Source of the DNA: Acidovorax sp. 1608163
Lineage (GTDB): Bacteria > Pseudomonadota > Gammaproteobacteria > Burkholderiales > Burkholderiaceae_C
Assembly: GCF_003669015.1 (NCBI RefSeq)
Contig: NZ_CP033069.1
Location: forward strand, 1,057,001-1,121,000
Direction of reading: 5' to 3'
DNA length: 64,000 nt
The position numbers and the translations under genes were made by a program. Shown here piece after piece: positions 26,814-35,583 of the stretch; position 1 is the stretch's first letter; every line of letters begins with the position of its first letter. The notes beneath the pieces were generated by a model. The model was not told where the DNA came from. It worked only from the letters and a program-made list of their open reading frames with translations, and made no database searches.

Positions 26814-27152
26814 GGTTTTGAAAGTGTCAGGGTGTCAATGGTGGGGTCATGAACGATGGATAGCTGCCAGCCGTGCCAGCCTATGTGGCTCGGCGCCCAA
26901 GGCTCAAACGCTTAACAGTATCGAGCATGGGCGAATCCATGGTGGCCAAGCTGCTTTTAGGGACCAGTGCGGGAACCAGGCCTCTGGCCTCTCTTTCAGG
27001 TGATCGCGTCAACCTCTTTGCACTGGAAACATCCGTTCGGGCTGAGCTTGTCGAAGCCTTGCACAGCGCATCCTCTTGGCCGTGATGGTCGTGAGGCTGG
27101 GGGGTGTTTTTGTGGTGCTTCTGTGGATGTTGCGCACGGTACTTTTGAGGGC
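26814..27152. other. Intergenic region between ribD and ribE
   Basis: 339 bases with no supported gene. It contains a REP-like repeat at 27033-27058. No FMN-riboswitch-like conserved segments were seen on either strand. Confidence 0.55.
27033..27058. repeat. REP-like element with core GTTCGGGCTGAGCTTGTCGA
   Basis: The sequence CCGTTCGGGCTGAGCTTGTC followed by GAAGCC matches a short repeat that I know from many proteobacterial genomes (TTCGACAGGCTCAGCCCGAA type). It contains the pairable halves GGGCTGAGC and its near complement. One copy is seen in this window. Confidence 0.6.
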
Positions 27153-28310
27153 CTATGCGTCAACTGCGTGACTGCTTGTCGGTGTGATGCCAAAGCCATC
27201 GCGCCCGCGCACGCGGGCCACAATGCGCACATCTTCCCCCACCGGCTCCACGCTTTTGAATTCCAGCGCCAGGGCCTGGTCCAGCGCTGTCAACGGGCCG
27301 AACTGCGCCATCGACAACCCCAGGCCCAGCATCTTGGGGGCCAGGTACACCAGCATCTCATCCACCAGCCCTTCGCGCACGAATGAGCCATTGAGCTTGT
27401 TGCCTGCCTCCACATGCAACTCGTTCACCCCTTTGTGCGCCAAGTCGCGCAGCATCGCCGCCAAATCCACCTTGCTCTGTGGGTTGGGCAGGTGAATCAC
27501 CTCCGCCCCTTGGGCCTCGAGAGCCCGTTTGCGTTCTTCAAATTGCACGTCTTGGGGGGCGGCGCAATAGATATAGCAAGCGCGGCCAGCTATAAATAAA
27601 TGAGCGCTGGGGGGGGTCTGCAACTGGCTGTCCACCACCACCACGTGGGGCTGGCGCGGCGTGGGTACCTCGCGCACATCCAATCTGGGGTTGTCATCCA
27701 GCACGGTGCCAATCCCTGTCAGCACTGCACAGGCGCGTGCACGCCAGGCATGGCCATCCGCACGGGCTGCGGCAGACGTGATCCATTGGCTCGCCCCATT
27801 CGGCAGGGCCGTGGCACCATCCAACGACGCGGCGACCTTCATCCGCACCCAAGGCGTCTTACGCACCATGCGGCTGAAGAAGCCAATGTTCAGCTCGCGC
27901 GCAGCCTCCGCGCCGTCACCCACCTCTACTTGAACGCCAGCGGCCCGCAAGCGGGCAAAACCATTTCCTGCCACTTGGGGGTTAGGGTCCGCTATAGAGG
28001 CAACCACCTTGGCAATGCCTGCCTGAATCAACGCATCACAACAAGGCCCCGTGCGCCCATGGTGCGAACAGGGCTCCAGCGTCACATAGGCGGTAGCCCC
28101 GCGCACATCGTGCCCTTGCGCCTGGGCATCACGCAACGCCATCACCTCGGCATGCGGGCCTCCGGCCTTCTGGGTGAACCCTTGACCCAGAACGACACCA
28201 CTGGCCGAGGCAATCACGCAGCCGACGCGAGGATTGGGGTTGGAAAGAAAAAGCGCCTGGGTGGCTAGCCCAAGCGCTTGGTAGATAGGGGAGGGCGCAG
28301 AAGTGTTCAT
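27153..28310 (-). CDS. ribD: Bifunctional deaminase/reductase RibD
   Basis: Catalyses the second and third steps of riboflavin synthesis. The N-terminal deaminase domain has zinc ligands in GGPHAEVMAL (His53) and LEPCSHHGRTGPCC (cysteines about 81 and 90). The reductase domain begins near PWVRMKVAASLDG and contains TGIGTVLDDNPRL and NELHVEAGNKLNGSFV. The 385 residues match the family. A sequence resembling the dispersed palindrome lies inside the reductase domain (27571-27610, residues about 234-246). Its start is 25 bases after the pilE stop on the same strand, so it may be partly transcribed with the pilin operon. Confidence 0.95.
   Translation of the reverse strand: MNTSAPSPIYQALGLATQALFLSNPNPRVGCVIASASGVVLGQGFTQKAGGPHAEVMALRDAQAQGHDVRGATAYVTLEPCSHHGRTGPCCDALIQAGIAKVVASIADPNPQVAGNGFARLRAAGVQVEVGDGAEAARELNIGFFSRMVRKTPWVRMKVAASLDGATALPNGASQWITSAAARADGHAWRARACAVLTGIGTVLDDNPRLDVREVPTPRQPHVVVVDSQLQTPPSAHLFIAGRACYIYCAAPQDVQFEERKRALEAQGAEVIHLPNPQSKVDLAAMLRDLAHKGVNELHVEAGNKLNGSFVREGLVDEMLVYLAPKMLGLGLSMAQFGPLTALDQALALEFKSVEPVGEDVRIVARVRGRDGFGITPTSSHAVDA
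27571..27610. repeat. Possible intragenic remnant of the dispersed palindrome in ribD
   Basis: On the minus strand CCAGCGCTCATTTATTTATA closely follows the arm and loop of the copy at 10487 (CCAGCGCTCATTAAATA), and AGCTGG...GCGCTTGCTAT follows. It codes in frame for part of the reductase domain. The match is partial, so it could be chance. Confidence 0.4.
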
Positions 28311-28335
28311 TGCGCCCGTGATGGTAGCTTAGTGG

Positions 28336-28764
28336 CTACTTGTTCCAGCACTCGGTCACGATAGAGCCACTGGTAGCCCCGTCGGCCCCGCGTAAGCCTG
28401 TATTGGTAACTGTAAAGTTGCCGCATTTATCACCAACTTGCGCGCCTTTGGGGGTTGCTGTCAAGGTGAATGCGGATTGCGACGCCGGACCCCCGATAGA
28501 GATCGTGTAGCGCTTTGTTGTATCGGTAGCCCATGTCAGTGAGGCGGGTAACGCGGTTGGATAAACCCCTGTCGCTGTAGAGGCGCGCTCCAGCCACTGC
28601 TGTGCCTGCAGCAATCCCGCACGGGCGTCCGCCCGGTGACCCCGTCGGATGTATTCGCTGTAGCTGGGGAGGGCAATAGCAGAGAGGATGCCCACAATGG
28701 CCACCACAATCATCACTTCGATGAGGGTGAAGCCCTGTTGTGCTTTTCTCATATGTCGAATCAT
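28336..28764 (-). CDS. pilE: Type IV minor pilin PilE
   Basis: A 142-residue prepilin with a short leader and type III cleavage site ([21 protein letters not shown]), Glu at +5 and the long hydrophobic alpha-1 helix. The C-terminal cysteines (KCGNFTVTN and VTECWNK) probably form the D-loop disulfide. It is the last gene of the fimT-fimT-pilV-pilW-pilX-pilY1 cluster. This position is usual for the PilE minor pilin rather than the major pilin PilA. An ATG four codons downstream is an alternative start. Confidence 0.9.
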   Translation of the reverse strand: MIRHMRKAQQGFTLIEVMIVVAIVGILSAIALPSYSEYIRRGHRADARAGLLQAQQWLERASTATGVYPTALPASLTWATDTTKRYTISIGGPASQSAFTLTATPKGAQVGDKCGNFTVTNTGLRGADGATSGSIVTECWNK

Positions 28765-28779
28765 GGTGCTTCTCTTATT

Positions 28780-31700
28780 TCAGTTGGCGCCAGCTTGGGC
28801 GCAGCGATTGTTCTGGCAGGCAAGCGAAGTCTTTTCGGTTGTTTTTGATATCGATATCTTGGTTAAGGCAGCTGCCAGTATCCTTGCGGACCATGGTGTG
28901 GGAGCCTTTGGTGACCTGGGAGCGGGATACATTTTTGTCGTCTCCGCAGTTGCCGCTAGGGCAGTAACCTGGGCCGATGGGGGGGGAGTGTAGAACTTGC
29001 CATTTCCATCAAAGTCCATCAGTTGCACGGTGGGCCGCTTGCCGTCCATGAGGTTGAGCAGGGTCAGGTACTGGCGCTCTTCGTCCACCGTATTGGATTC
29101 ACAGGTCTCAATATTGGGGTCCACGTCTGAGCCCTTGGCCGGCACTTGTGTGTAGACCGCCAAAATGTTGCTTCCATCATAGAACTCCATGGGTTTGAGC
29201 AGTCGCTCACCCACTGCAGGCAGATCCATGTACCACCCGTTGTAGTTGTACCAAGTGTCCTCCTTCAACTCGTCGGTCACATCCACGGTGGCATAGGTGG
29301 AGGTCACAGCTGAAATTTTTTGTTGAGCGAGCTTGGCTGTGGCAATCCCTTCACCCAAAGCTGCAGGCACAGGAACGCAGTTGGAGCCTTTTGCGCAACC
29401 TGCAACTCCCGGGTTTACCTCCAAGCGATCGCCCAGCGTGGTGGTCACAACGCTGTAACGTGTATTGTCAAGCACGGAGTACAAGGTTTGTACGGAGGAG
29501 TCATTCTCATCTGCTTTGGTCACATTACGGCCTGTGCCAAAACCCACCATCATGCCGCCTACTGCCACCGTCTTGGCACTGGCGCCACTGCCTACTTTCA
29601 TGACGCGGTCGCTGGCCCGTACCGTGGGAGCTGTAGAAATGGATTGGTAGAGGGTGCGCGAACTGCTGCCCAGTGTTGCGGGCCCTGTGGCCGTGTACAA
29701 GGGGCTCCCGTTGAATGCCACTTTCCAGTCGGCGTCGCTTATGTTCGTGACGTCGAACTTCCACATATTGCCCAGGTTGTCGCCTGCGTAGACCACATCT
29801 GGACGTCCATCGCCATTGAGGTCTACCAGGCGAGGTGCTGCCAAGCCGTTGTCCTTGGCTTTGCCGCTGCCGACAGCATCGCTGGCAGCAGCGGGGATCC
29901 GCTTGAGCTCTTTATTTCCATCCAGATACTGAATCAACAATACAGGCCGTTGGTTGGCGCTGTTGTAGCCATTGCCCATAACCACTGCCCAGCGATCATT
30001 GTTCATGCGTGCGATTTGCGAGGCGCGCAGCGAGTTGGTTCCATCCAGCACGGGGCGTGCAGTGATGTTGCCAATATCCTTGTCCTCCGCTTCAGCTGTG
30101 TCGCAAGCCGTTTTCTGAGCCCCCGTCATGGTTGCGCAATTGGGAGTGGTTTCCGCTACCCGAGTGGTATCTTTGGTGCGATCAAGCACGACCAACTTCT
30201 GCGCGTTACCTACTGAAAATCCGGGCACGCCCGAGGCGGTATCTGCTGCATTGGGGTTGGTGACGTCCAGCACAAAGTATCCTTTGCCACCAGCGCCCAT
30301 GGTGCCTACCAAGAATGTTCTCCAGTCAGGCACATGGACTGTAGGGTTGCCTGGATCCACTGTCCCTTGGTCTACATCGCCGGTCATGGGTGATCCATCC
30401 ACAAAGAATCGGTGCTTGTTGTTGTATGCGGGGTCAACCAGCTGTGGCAGGCTTGCAATCACTCCGCGTGGTGCATAGGCAATCTTCTCTGTACCGTCAA
30501 TGGCAGAGAAGCCGTGCAACAAGCCATCATTGCCACCCACGTAAATCATCGGGGTACGGTTCTTGTTGGCAAGCGTAAAAGTGTCATAGCCTTTCATTGC
30601 ATAACTGCTGGAAGGGGTACCGGTGTACCAGACCACCGAATTGACAATATCCCCTTGGCGGCTCTTGCGCTCACGGAATGGCTTGGCTACGGTGTAGCCG
30701 GTGGTGTCGCTGCCTTGCAGCGTCTTATCGCCTCGAATGAAGTTGAGGCGGTTTTGACCGTTGGTTGCAACAGTCACCGTCGCATCGCTAGGATTTTTTC
30801 CCAGCAATGCTTTTTGAGCCGTGCTCAGGTTGCTTTCGTCAGTGGCCCATTGGAAGGCTACACCACCTTTGTCTTTGGTGGTGACCCATTGGTCACTCCA
30901 GCTCAAAATCAATCGACCAGTGAGGCTGAACGTTGCATCATCCAATTTGTCGGCTGTATTTTTGCCACCCCATGATGGAGTTGGGACGGTGGTGCCATCT
31001 TTTTGGACAGTCTCGGCCGTGACAAAGCCTTTCCAGGCATTTTTGGGTTCGTAATTCCCTGTGAATTTGCCTACCGAGTTGCGAGAGATGTTTGAACCGC
31101 TGGTGGCGGTGGAAGTCATCTCTGGGTCCACCGTGGTGTTGATTTGCTGGAAGATGTCGCGGAATGCCTTGGCCAGATCTTCGCCTTTCTCGACCGCGTA
31201 AAAACGGCCTCGACCATTGAGCGCTGCGTGCCACAAGTCGAGCGAGCGAACGGGCTCTCCACCCGTACTAAGGTTGGGCCATTTGATATTGCCAGTGATG
31301 AAGTCGGGCAGACTGCCGTTGGATCCCTTGTCATAGTTGAAAGGCACCATCAGCGTGGAGTTGAAGGTGGCATTGTTGCTGGCGTCACACGTTTGGCCTG
31401 GAGCGAGAATTTTGTTAGTGGTATTGCAGCGGTTCGGTGAATAGGCATTACCACCCCCGTCTGTTCCCGGCCACGTGTAAGCCATTTTGCTCAGACCAAT
31501 GGTGTGGGTCACCATGTGAGGCCAGTTGGCTGGGTTATAGCGTGGGTTCCAGAATCGATCCAGAATCGCATCATTGCCAGCTTTGTCTTTGCCAAAATTT
31601 TCTGTCGCAGGTGCTTGGTTGTACTCTGCTGTGGGCTGGGGTAGGCCTTTCAAGCCGGTGGCACCATTGACATCGTCTACAGCTGTTTGTAACTTCTTAG

Positions 31701-32532
31701 ACCAACTGGCAAAAGACCAGTCAGCTAAGTTATCGCTGTAAGTATCGGCATACAAGGCGTTTTTGGGCCTTGTGGCTGCATTGGTGCTGCCAAATACGGT
31801 GGTGTCGGGTAGCGATATATTCTTGGTGTTGTCGTCTTGCGATCCCCCGGAGACAGCTCCATTCCAACGACCGTCGGTCATGAAAATATGATAGTTGCGC
31901 CGACATCCAAGGTAAGGTGCGGCGGTAGTACCAGGAATGGATGCCCAAGGCCCATTTTTATCCAAGTTGGCTCGCATGTACTCATCTGCTTGTTTGAGCA
32001 CGCCATGGGATGGTGTTGAGCCGCTCGGCTTGAGGTTGGTAAGGAATGCAAGAAAGTTGGTCCGATGAGTTCCTTCGAGGATCTTCATGGAGTTTGTCGC
32101 AAGTGTGGGGGCGCTTCCCGTGGTTCCAGGCAGTGTTTTGGGTGTGCCGTTGTTCCCGTTCATCGACTGCCAAGCCAGACGAATTTTCTTGTCTGACATT
32201 AACGCACTGTCGTATTTGGGATGGGTTGTATCAAAAATCGACTGTAACGAATACCTCAGTACATTCATCCGCCGGCTGGTGCTGGGCCAAGTTCCATCGG
32301 CATTGGGCGTTGTATTGTTGGTCGCTCCTGTGGCGCTTTCTGCATCAACCCGAAAATCCATACTGCCCGAGTCATCGATGGAAATGATGACGTTAGGCGT
32401 CACTCTGGGTTGCACGGTGCCGGGGGGGGCCTGCACCAAATCTACGGCCCAAACGCCGCTGGGAAGTAATGCTGCGCTGGCAGCGAGTGCGAGCAGATTT
32501 TTGCGAAAGCGAGGGGGCGTGTGGCGGTACAT
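28780..32532 (-). CDS. pilY1: Type IV pilus tip adhesin/assembly factor PilY1, C-terminus shifted by a frameshift
   Basis: Large pilus-associated protein of 1250 residues as read. It has a signal peptide (LLALAASAALLPSGVWA), then a von Willebrand A-like domain with MIDAS-type IISIDDSGSMD. The C-terminal half is the PilY1 beta-propeller (MIYVGGNDGLLHGFSAIDGT, YFVLDVTNP) with a calcium loop DLNGDGRPD. After KFYTPPP, at a run of eight G on the plus strand (28979-28986), the last 60 or so codons read as low-complexity residues. Adding one base gives IGPGYCPSGNCGDDKNVS and an ending RPSWRQLK with stop at 28775, typical of the family. The protein is therefore either C-terminally altered or mis-called. 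It lies between pilX and pilE. Confidence 0.92.
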   Translation of the reverse strand: MYRHTPPRFRKNLLALAASAALLPSGVWAVDLVQAPPGTVQPRVTPNVIISIDDSGSMDFRVDAESATGATNNTTPNADGTWPSTSRRMNVLRYSLQSIFDTTHPKYDSALMSDKKIRLAWQSMNGNNGTPKTLPGTTGSAPTLATNSMKILEGTHRTNFLAFLTNLKPSGSTPSHGVLKQADEYMRANLDKNGPWASIPGTTAAPYLGCRRNYHIFMTDGRWNGAVSGGSQDDNTKNISLPDTTVFGSTNAATRPKNALYADTYSDNLADWSFASWSKKLQTAVDDVNGATGLKGLPQPTAEYNQAPATENFGKDKAGNDAILDRFWNPRYNPANWPHMVTHTIGLSKMAYTWPGTDGGGNAYSPNRCNTTNKILAPGQTCDASNNATFNSTLMVPFNYDKGSNGSLPDFITGNIKWPNLSTGGEPVRSLDLWHAALNGRGRFYAVEKGEDLAKAFRDIFQQINTTVDPEMTSTATSGSNISRNSVGKFTGNYEPKNAWKGFVTAETVQKDGTTVPTPSWGGKNTADKLDDATFSLTGRLILSWSDQWVTTKDKGGVAFQWATDESNLSTAQKALLGKNPSDATVTVATNGQNRLNFIRGDKTLQGSDTTGYTVAKPFRERKSRQGDIVNSVVWYTGTPSSSYAMKGYDTFTLANKNRTPMIYVGGNDGLLHGFSAIDGTEKIAYAPRGVIASLPQLVDPAYNNKHRFFVDGSPMTGDVDQGTVDPGNPTVHVPDWRTFLVGTMGAGGKGYFVLDVTNPNAADTASGVPGFSVGNAQKLVVLDRTKDTTRVAETTPNCATMTGAQKTACDTAEAEDKDIGNITARPVLDGTNSLRASQIARMNNDRWAVVMGNGYNSANQRPVLLIQYLDGNKELKRIPAAASDAVGSGKAKDNGLAAPRLVDLNGDGRPDVVYAGDNLGNMWKFDVTNISDADWKVAFNGSPLYTATGPATLGSSSRTLYQSISTAPTVRASDRVMKVGSGASAKTVAVGGMMVGFGTGRNVTKADENDSSVQTLYSVLDNTRYSVVTTTLGDRLEVNPGVAGCAKGSNCVPVPAALGEGIATAKLAQQKISAVTSTYATVDVTDELKEDTWYNYNGWYMDLPAVGERLLKPMEFYDGSNILAVYTQVPAKGSDVDPNIETCESNTVDEERQYLTLLNLMDGKRPTVQLMDFDGNGKFYTPPPSAQVTALAATAETTKMYPAPRSPKAPTPWSARILAAALTKISISKTTEKTSLACQNNRCAQAGAN

Positions 32533-32558
32533 AGCGTACTCCTCAGAAAAACAGTGTT

Positions 32559-32600
32559 TTGATTAAATTAGCTGCTAATGCGCTTTGAATGCGTGCGGAT
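32559..32600. repeat. Degenerate copy of the dispersed palindrome before pilY1
   Basis: TTGATTAAATTAGCTGCTAA is followed by TGCGCTTTGAATGCG, between the pilX stop and the pilY1 start. Only the left part of the repeat is well kept. Confidence 0.5.
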
Positions 32601-32623
32601 TGCTCTCTTAATTATTTGAGAAA

Positions 32624-33373
32624 TTAATCCATTGTCTTTTGTGGTGCATAGGTTTGCTGCAAAACCACTTGTGTGCCTGGCTTTCGGCCATAAGCGAGGG
32701 CTGTAATGCGATAAATCAAATTAGGACTGGTGTTGCCACCCAAATTCATGCGCAGTAGATTTTGGGCTCCCGATCCCACAATGAGGCCTGAATTCTGGGT
32801 GCTTTCGTCGTAACGTAATACTTCAATCCAATACCAGCCACCTTGGTTGGCGGGGGTTGCAATGTCCCACTGCAAGAGAGGATTGATGGGGGTGCTGATA
32901 CTGCCCTTGCCTGCGCCAGTGAACTGCCCGTACCGCGCTCCTGTGGGTACCATTGCATTAAGGGCGGCTGTATCGTTCCAAAAATCCAATTTGCCTGCGC
33001 GTTTGGTACAAAGGCCACTTCCGCATCCTGTGGGTTTTTGACTTAGTTCTGCAAGCAAGAGGTCGCGCTCTGTAATGTCCAGTGGAATTTTTTCTGCAGT
33101 GCTTGTGCGACAAATATCGCCCAGGCCTACACACTCAGTGCCGTCAGCTTTCTGGTTGCGAATGTCCAGTTCCGCATCCTGAAGCAGGGATTGAACTGCT
33201 TCAAAGGTGCGTTGGTAGTCGGCATCGTTGCCAACCACCAATTCATTGAAAAGCGAAGTCCGCGATGCCCACAATGCCAAAAGCATGGACAGCATGACGA
33301 ATATGATGACGACGAACAGCGCCACGCCACGCTGGTGCTTGCGGTGGGAGGGGTTGTGAATTGCACGGTGCAT
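32624..33373 (-). CDS. pilX: Minor pilin assembly protein PilX
   Basis: A 249-residue minor pilin-like protein with an N-terminal basic leader and hydrophobic helix (HQRGVALFVVIIFVMLSML). It lacks the canonical Phe at +1 and has Val there, as is common in PilX. The C-terminal domain is soluble (VLRYDESTQNSGLIVGS, LIYRITALAYGRKPGTQ). ATG 33373 is chosen because it gives the prepilin leader. It sits between pilW and pilY1 and is thought to prime pilus assembly at the tip. Confidence 0.9.
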   Translation of the reverse strand: MHRAIHNPSHRKHQRGVALFVVIIFVMLSMLLALWASRTSLFNELVVGNDADYQRTFEAVQSLLQDAELDIRNQKADGTECVGLGDICRTSTAEKIPLDITERDLLLAELSQKPTGCGSGLCTKRAGKLDFWNDTAALNAMVPTGARYGQFTGAGKGSISTPINPLLQWDIATPANQGGWYWIEVLRYDESTQNSGLIVGSGAQNLLRMNLGGNTSPNLIYRITALAYGRKPGTQVVLQQTYAPQKTMD

Positions 33374-33392
33374 GATCAGTTCTTCAAGGTGG

Positions 33393-34289
33393 TTAGAGCG
33401 GAAGCAACTGTGCTTTTGTGAGGCCTTGACTACGCACCTGAAAGACATTGCGGTAGGTCACGTGCATGCGTTGGTTGCGAGCTCCTGCGAGCGTGGTCAT
33501 GTCAATGGCTGTTCCATCGCAGTCACGGTAGGTGCTTGTGCCGCCTGTGGGCATGTTGATGGCTTCCGTGCCGTACAACACAAGGCAAACCTCCACGGCT
33601 TGTACTGTGAGCCAGTCAGTTACGTCAGCTCCTGCCACGTATTGGACAGTCAGATTGGTGGGGTTTGTATTGTTCTGAACCAGATAACGAACCTGAAAAT
33701 TAGCCACATTCTGTGCAATGGGTTGCGCGATACCTCCATTGCCTTGGCATTGCAATTCGCTACCACTGAGCTGAAAAACGCTCTCTACCCGTTGGTCTGC
33801 ATTGGCGTCAGTCGGTCCACCCAAGCAGTTGCGCCCGATGGTTTGGTCTGTGGCTGCGGTGTACACAGATTCCTTGTAGCGACGGAAGCCTGTACTGAGC
33901 CCGCCGCTAGGGGCACCCAAATTGTGCATTATGGGGTCGTAGTTACTTCCTCCGCTAATTGCAGGCGCCGCGGTTTCGAATGCCACGGGAACCATTGCGG
34001 GGAAACCCGTTGACCCTCCGCTGGGGTTGGGGTTGAGGTACAGCGAGCCGGCTTGGCGCAATTGCAAGCCAATGACGCGCATCAGGTAAGCAGACTGTTG
34101 CTGAATATTGCTGGCGTCGCTGACGGTTCCGGAGACGCCACGCGAGACCATGAGGGCTCCCATTGCAACAGCGATGACGAGCAGGCCGATGGAGAGGCCG
34201 ACCATCAACTCAATCAGCGTGACACCCAGTTGATATTGGCTGCGAAATGGTTTGCGTTTACCGGAAAAACGTGAGAAGTGGGTTTTCAT
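33393..34289 (-). CDS. pilW: Minor pilin PilW
   Basis: A 298-residue prepilin. The leader has the cleavage site QLG/VTLIELMVGLSIGLLVIA with Glu at +5, and the C-terminal domain has paired cysteines (GRNCLGGPT, LQCQGNGG). ATG 34289 has GGAGAA at the right spacing, and the pilV stop lies two bases upstream, so translation is coupled. It ends 19 bases before pilX. Confidence 0.92.
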   Translation of the reverse strand: MKTHFSRFSGKRKPFRSQYQLGVTLIELMVGLSIGLLVIAVAMGALMVSRGVSGTVSDASNIQQQSAYLMRVIGLQLRQAGSLYLNPNPSGGSTGFPAMVPVAFETAAPAISGGSNYDPIMHNLGAPSGGLSTGFRRYKESVYTAATDQTIGRNCLGGPTDANADQRVESVFQLSGSELQCQGNGGIAQPIAQNVANFQVRYLVQNNTNPTNLTVQYVAGADVTDWLTVQAVEVCLVLYGTEAINMPTGGTSTYRDCDGTAIDMTTLAGARNQRMHVTYRNVFQVRSQGLTKAQLLPL

Positions 34290-34291
34290 AT

Positions 34292-34981
34292 TTATTCTCC
34301 GGCGCAGTAGATCTGCATAAAACCTCCACCGGCGTCGTAGGGTGCGCAGCGTGCAGAGACGGGGATGTATTGCAGGTGACAGGTGTAATTTGCAGTGCAA
34401 GACGTTGCGCCAACCCCTGTGCCTCCGCCGTTTTTGAATGTGCCATCCGTATCGCGGGTCTTCGACGCATCAATATTGTCTCTGTGGGTCGTTTTATCGG
34501 TTGCGTCGCTAATGTCGATTTCGTTCTCTCTCCATCGAACCATGACACCCAATTGCCGGCGGTTGGTTGCATTATCTCCAGGGGCCAAGAAAATAGTGGC
34601 ATCTCCGACTGGAAGCATTTGCTGAACGGTTCGCCTCCAAACGGCTACGTCGTATGTGGTGAGCAGATCGCTGGAGCACGCTGTTGTAGCGCAGTCAACT
34701 GCAGGGGCAGGCACAGCAGTGGAGGGGTCTGTCCATGCACTTTGGTAGCTACTCAAGGTCAGTAGTGCATTGGGATGGGCCTTGATGCGTTCACTGAGGT
34801 CTTCGATGAGACGAATAGCCTGTGCACGGCGCACCGTAGTTTGGGTATCGGTCAGCGTGCGCATCTGCACTCCCAAGATACCCAAAATACCCAGGGCTGC
34901 AATGACGATCGCAACGAGGGATTCAATCAGCGTGATGCCGCGCTGATGCTGGTTTGGAAAATGGTGCAATGGGGTAGTCAT
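34292..34981 (-). CDS. pilV: Minor pilin PilV
   Basis: A 229-residue prepilin with the leader NQHQRG/ITLIESLVAIVIAAL, Glu at +5, and a soluble domain with four cysteines near the C-terminus (ATSCTANYTCH, SARCAPYDAG, QIYCAGE). It is called PilV from its position between FimT and PilW and its SLVAIVIAALG helix. ATG 34981 begins five bases after the fimT stop; an in-frame ATG six codons earlier overlaps fimT and is less likely. Confidence 0.9.
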   Translation of the reverse strand: MTTPLHHFPNQHQRGITLIESLVAIVIAALGILGILGVQMRTLTDTQTTVRRAQAIRLIEDLSERIKAHPNALLTLSSYQSAWTDPSTAVPAPAVDCATTACSSDLLTTYDVAVWRRTVQQMLPVGDATIFLAPGDNATNRRQLGVMVRWRENEIDISDATDKTTHRDNIDASKTRDTDGTFKNGGGTGVGATSCTANYTCHLQYIPVSARCAPYDAGGGFMQIYCAGE

Positions 34982-34986
34982 GGGTA

Positions 34987-35562
34987 TCAGCCGGTGCATG
35001 GAATAGCTTCTTGAGGGATGACACGGATGCGGCCGCCAGAGCTCATGCAGACGCCACGTGAGCCCGCATGTGCGGAGCTTTTGTTCAGGGGGACCAAGGT
35101 GAACCCTAGCCAAGCGCCATCAACAAGGCCCCAGCGATTGAATTGGATGCTGGCGCCGCCACCAGTACGGTTGACGTGCACTTTGCCCGTGAATTCAACA
35201 CGCTGCAGTACGGGCTCGGCTGCATTGCATGTGCCGTTGTTATTGATGTCATGGCAGACAATCCAGCCGCAGTCCCAGTCACGAGTCCCGCTGGCAGTGG
35301 TGCAACCATTGGTGTTGTTGGGTATTTTTTGTATCACCACTTGCCCGCTGCGTTTGATGGCTTCAGAACGTGCGTACTGCAGACTTGTTTGTAGCTGCTC
35401 TGCAGGTTCTCGCACACGCCATCCTTCTATCAGGGGGGTGAAGCTGGGGGCTGCCAAGGAGATGAGAATTGCGACTATGGACACCACCACCATCAACTCA
35501 ATGGCAGTGAAGCCAGTCACAACGTGCCGAAATTTTGGTTGCAGTGGGCGGTGGGTGTGCAT
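34987..35562 (-). CDS. fimT: Pseudopilin FimT/GspH family, first copy
   Basis: A 191-residue prepilin with cleavage site VVTG/FTAIELMVVVSIVAIL and the GspH/FimT domain: LAAPSFTPLIEGWRVRE, YARSEAIKRSGQVVI and GRIRVI near the end. Cysteines (CTTASGTRDWDC, VCHDINNNGTC) are likely paired. It shares the helix and the PSFTPLIE-WRVR block with the next gene upstream, so the two look like a tandem duplication. Some minor pilins of this group bind DNA during natural uptake; not shown here. Confidence 0.9.
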   Translation of the reverse strand: MHTHRPLQPKFRHVVTGFTAIELMVVVSIVAILISLAAPSFTPLIEGWRVREPAEQLQTSLQYARSEAIKRSGQVVIQKIPNNTNGCTTASGTRDWDCGWIVCHDINNNGTCNAAEPVLQRVEFTGKVHVNRTGGGASIQFNRWGLVDGAWLGFTLVPLNKSSAHAGSRGVCMSSGGRIRVIPQEAIPCTG

Positions 35563-35583
35563 GGCTTTGTGGGGTCTGGCGAC

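Noticed and set aside
26814..27152. FMN riboswitch before ribE
   Set aside because: Looked for the conserved RFN segments on both strands of the gap and did not find them.
27609..27616. Eight-G run in ribD as a further frameshift
   Set aside because: The frame continues correctly through the run and the conserved reductase blocks follow.
30700..30760. RGD tripeptide in PilY1 as an integrin-binding signal
   Set aside because: It lies in NFIRGDKTLQG, a stretch that I believe is commonly conserved in the PilY1 propeller, so it is not evidence for host binding here.
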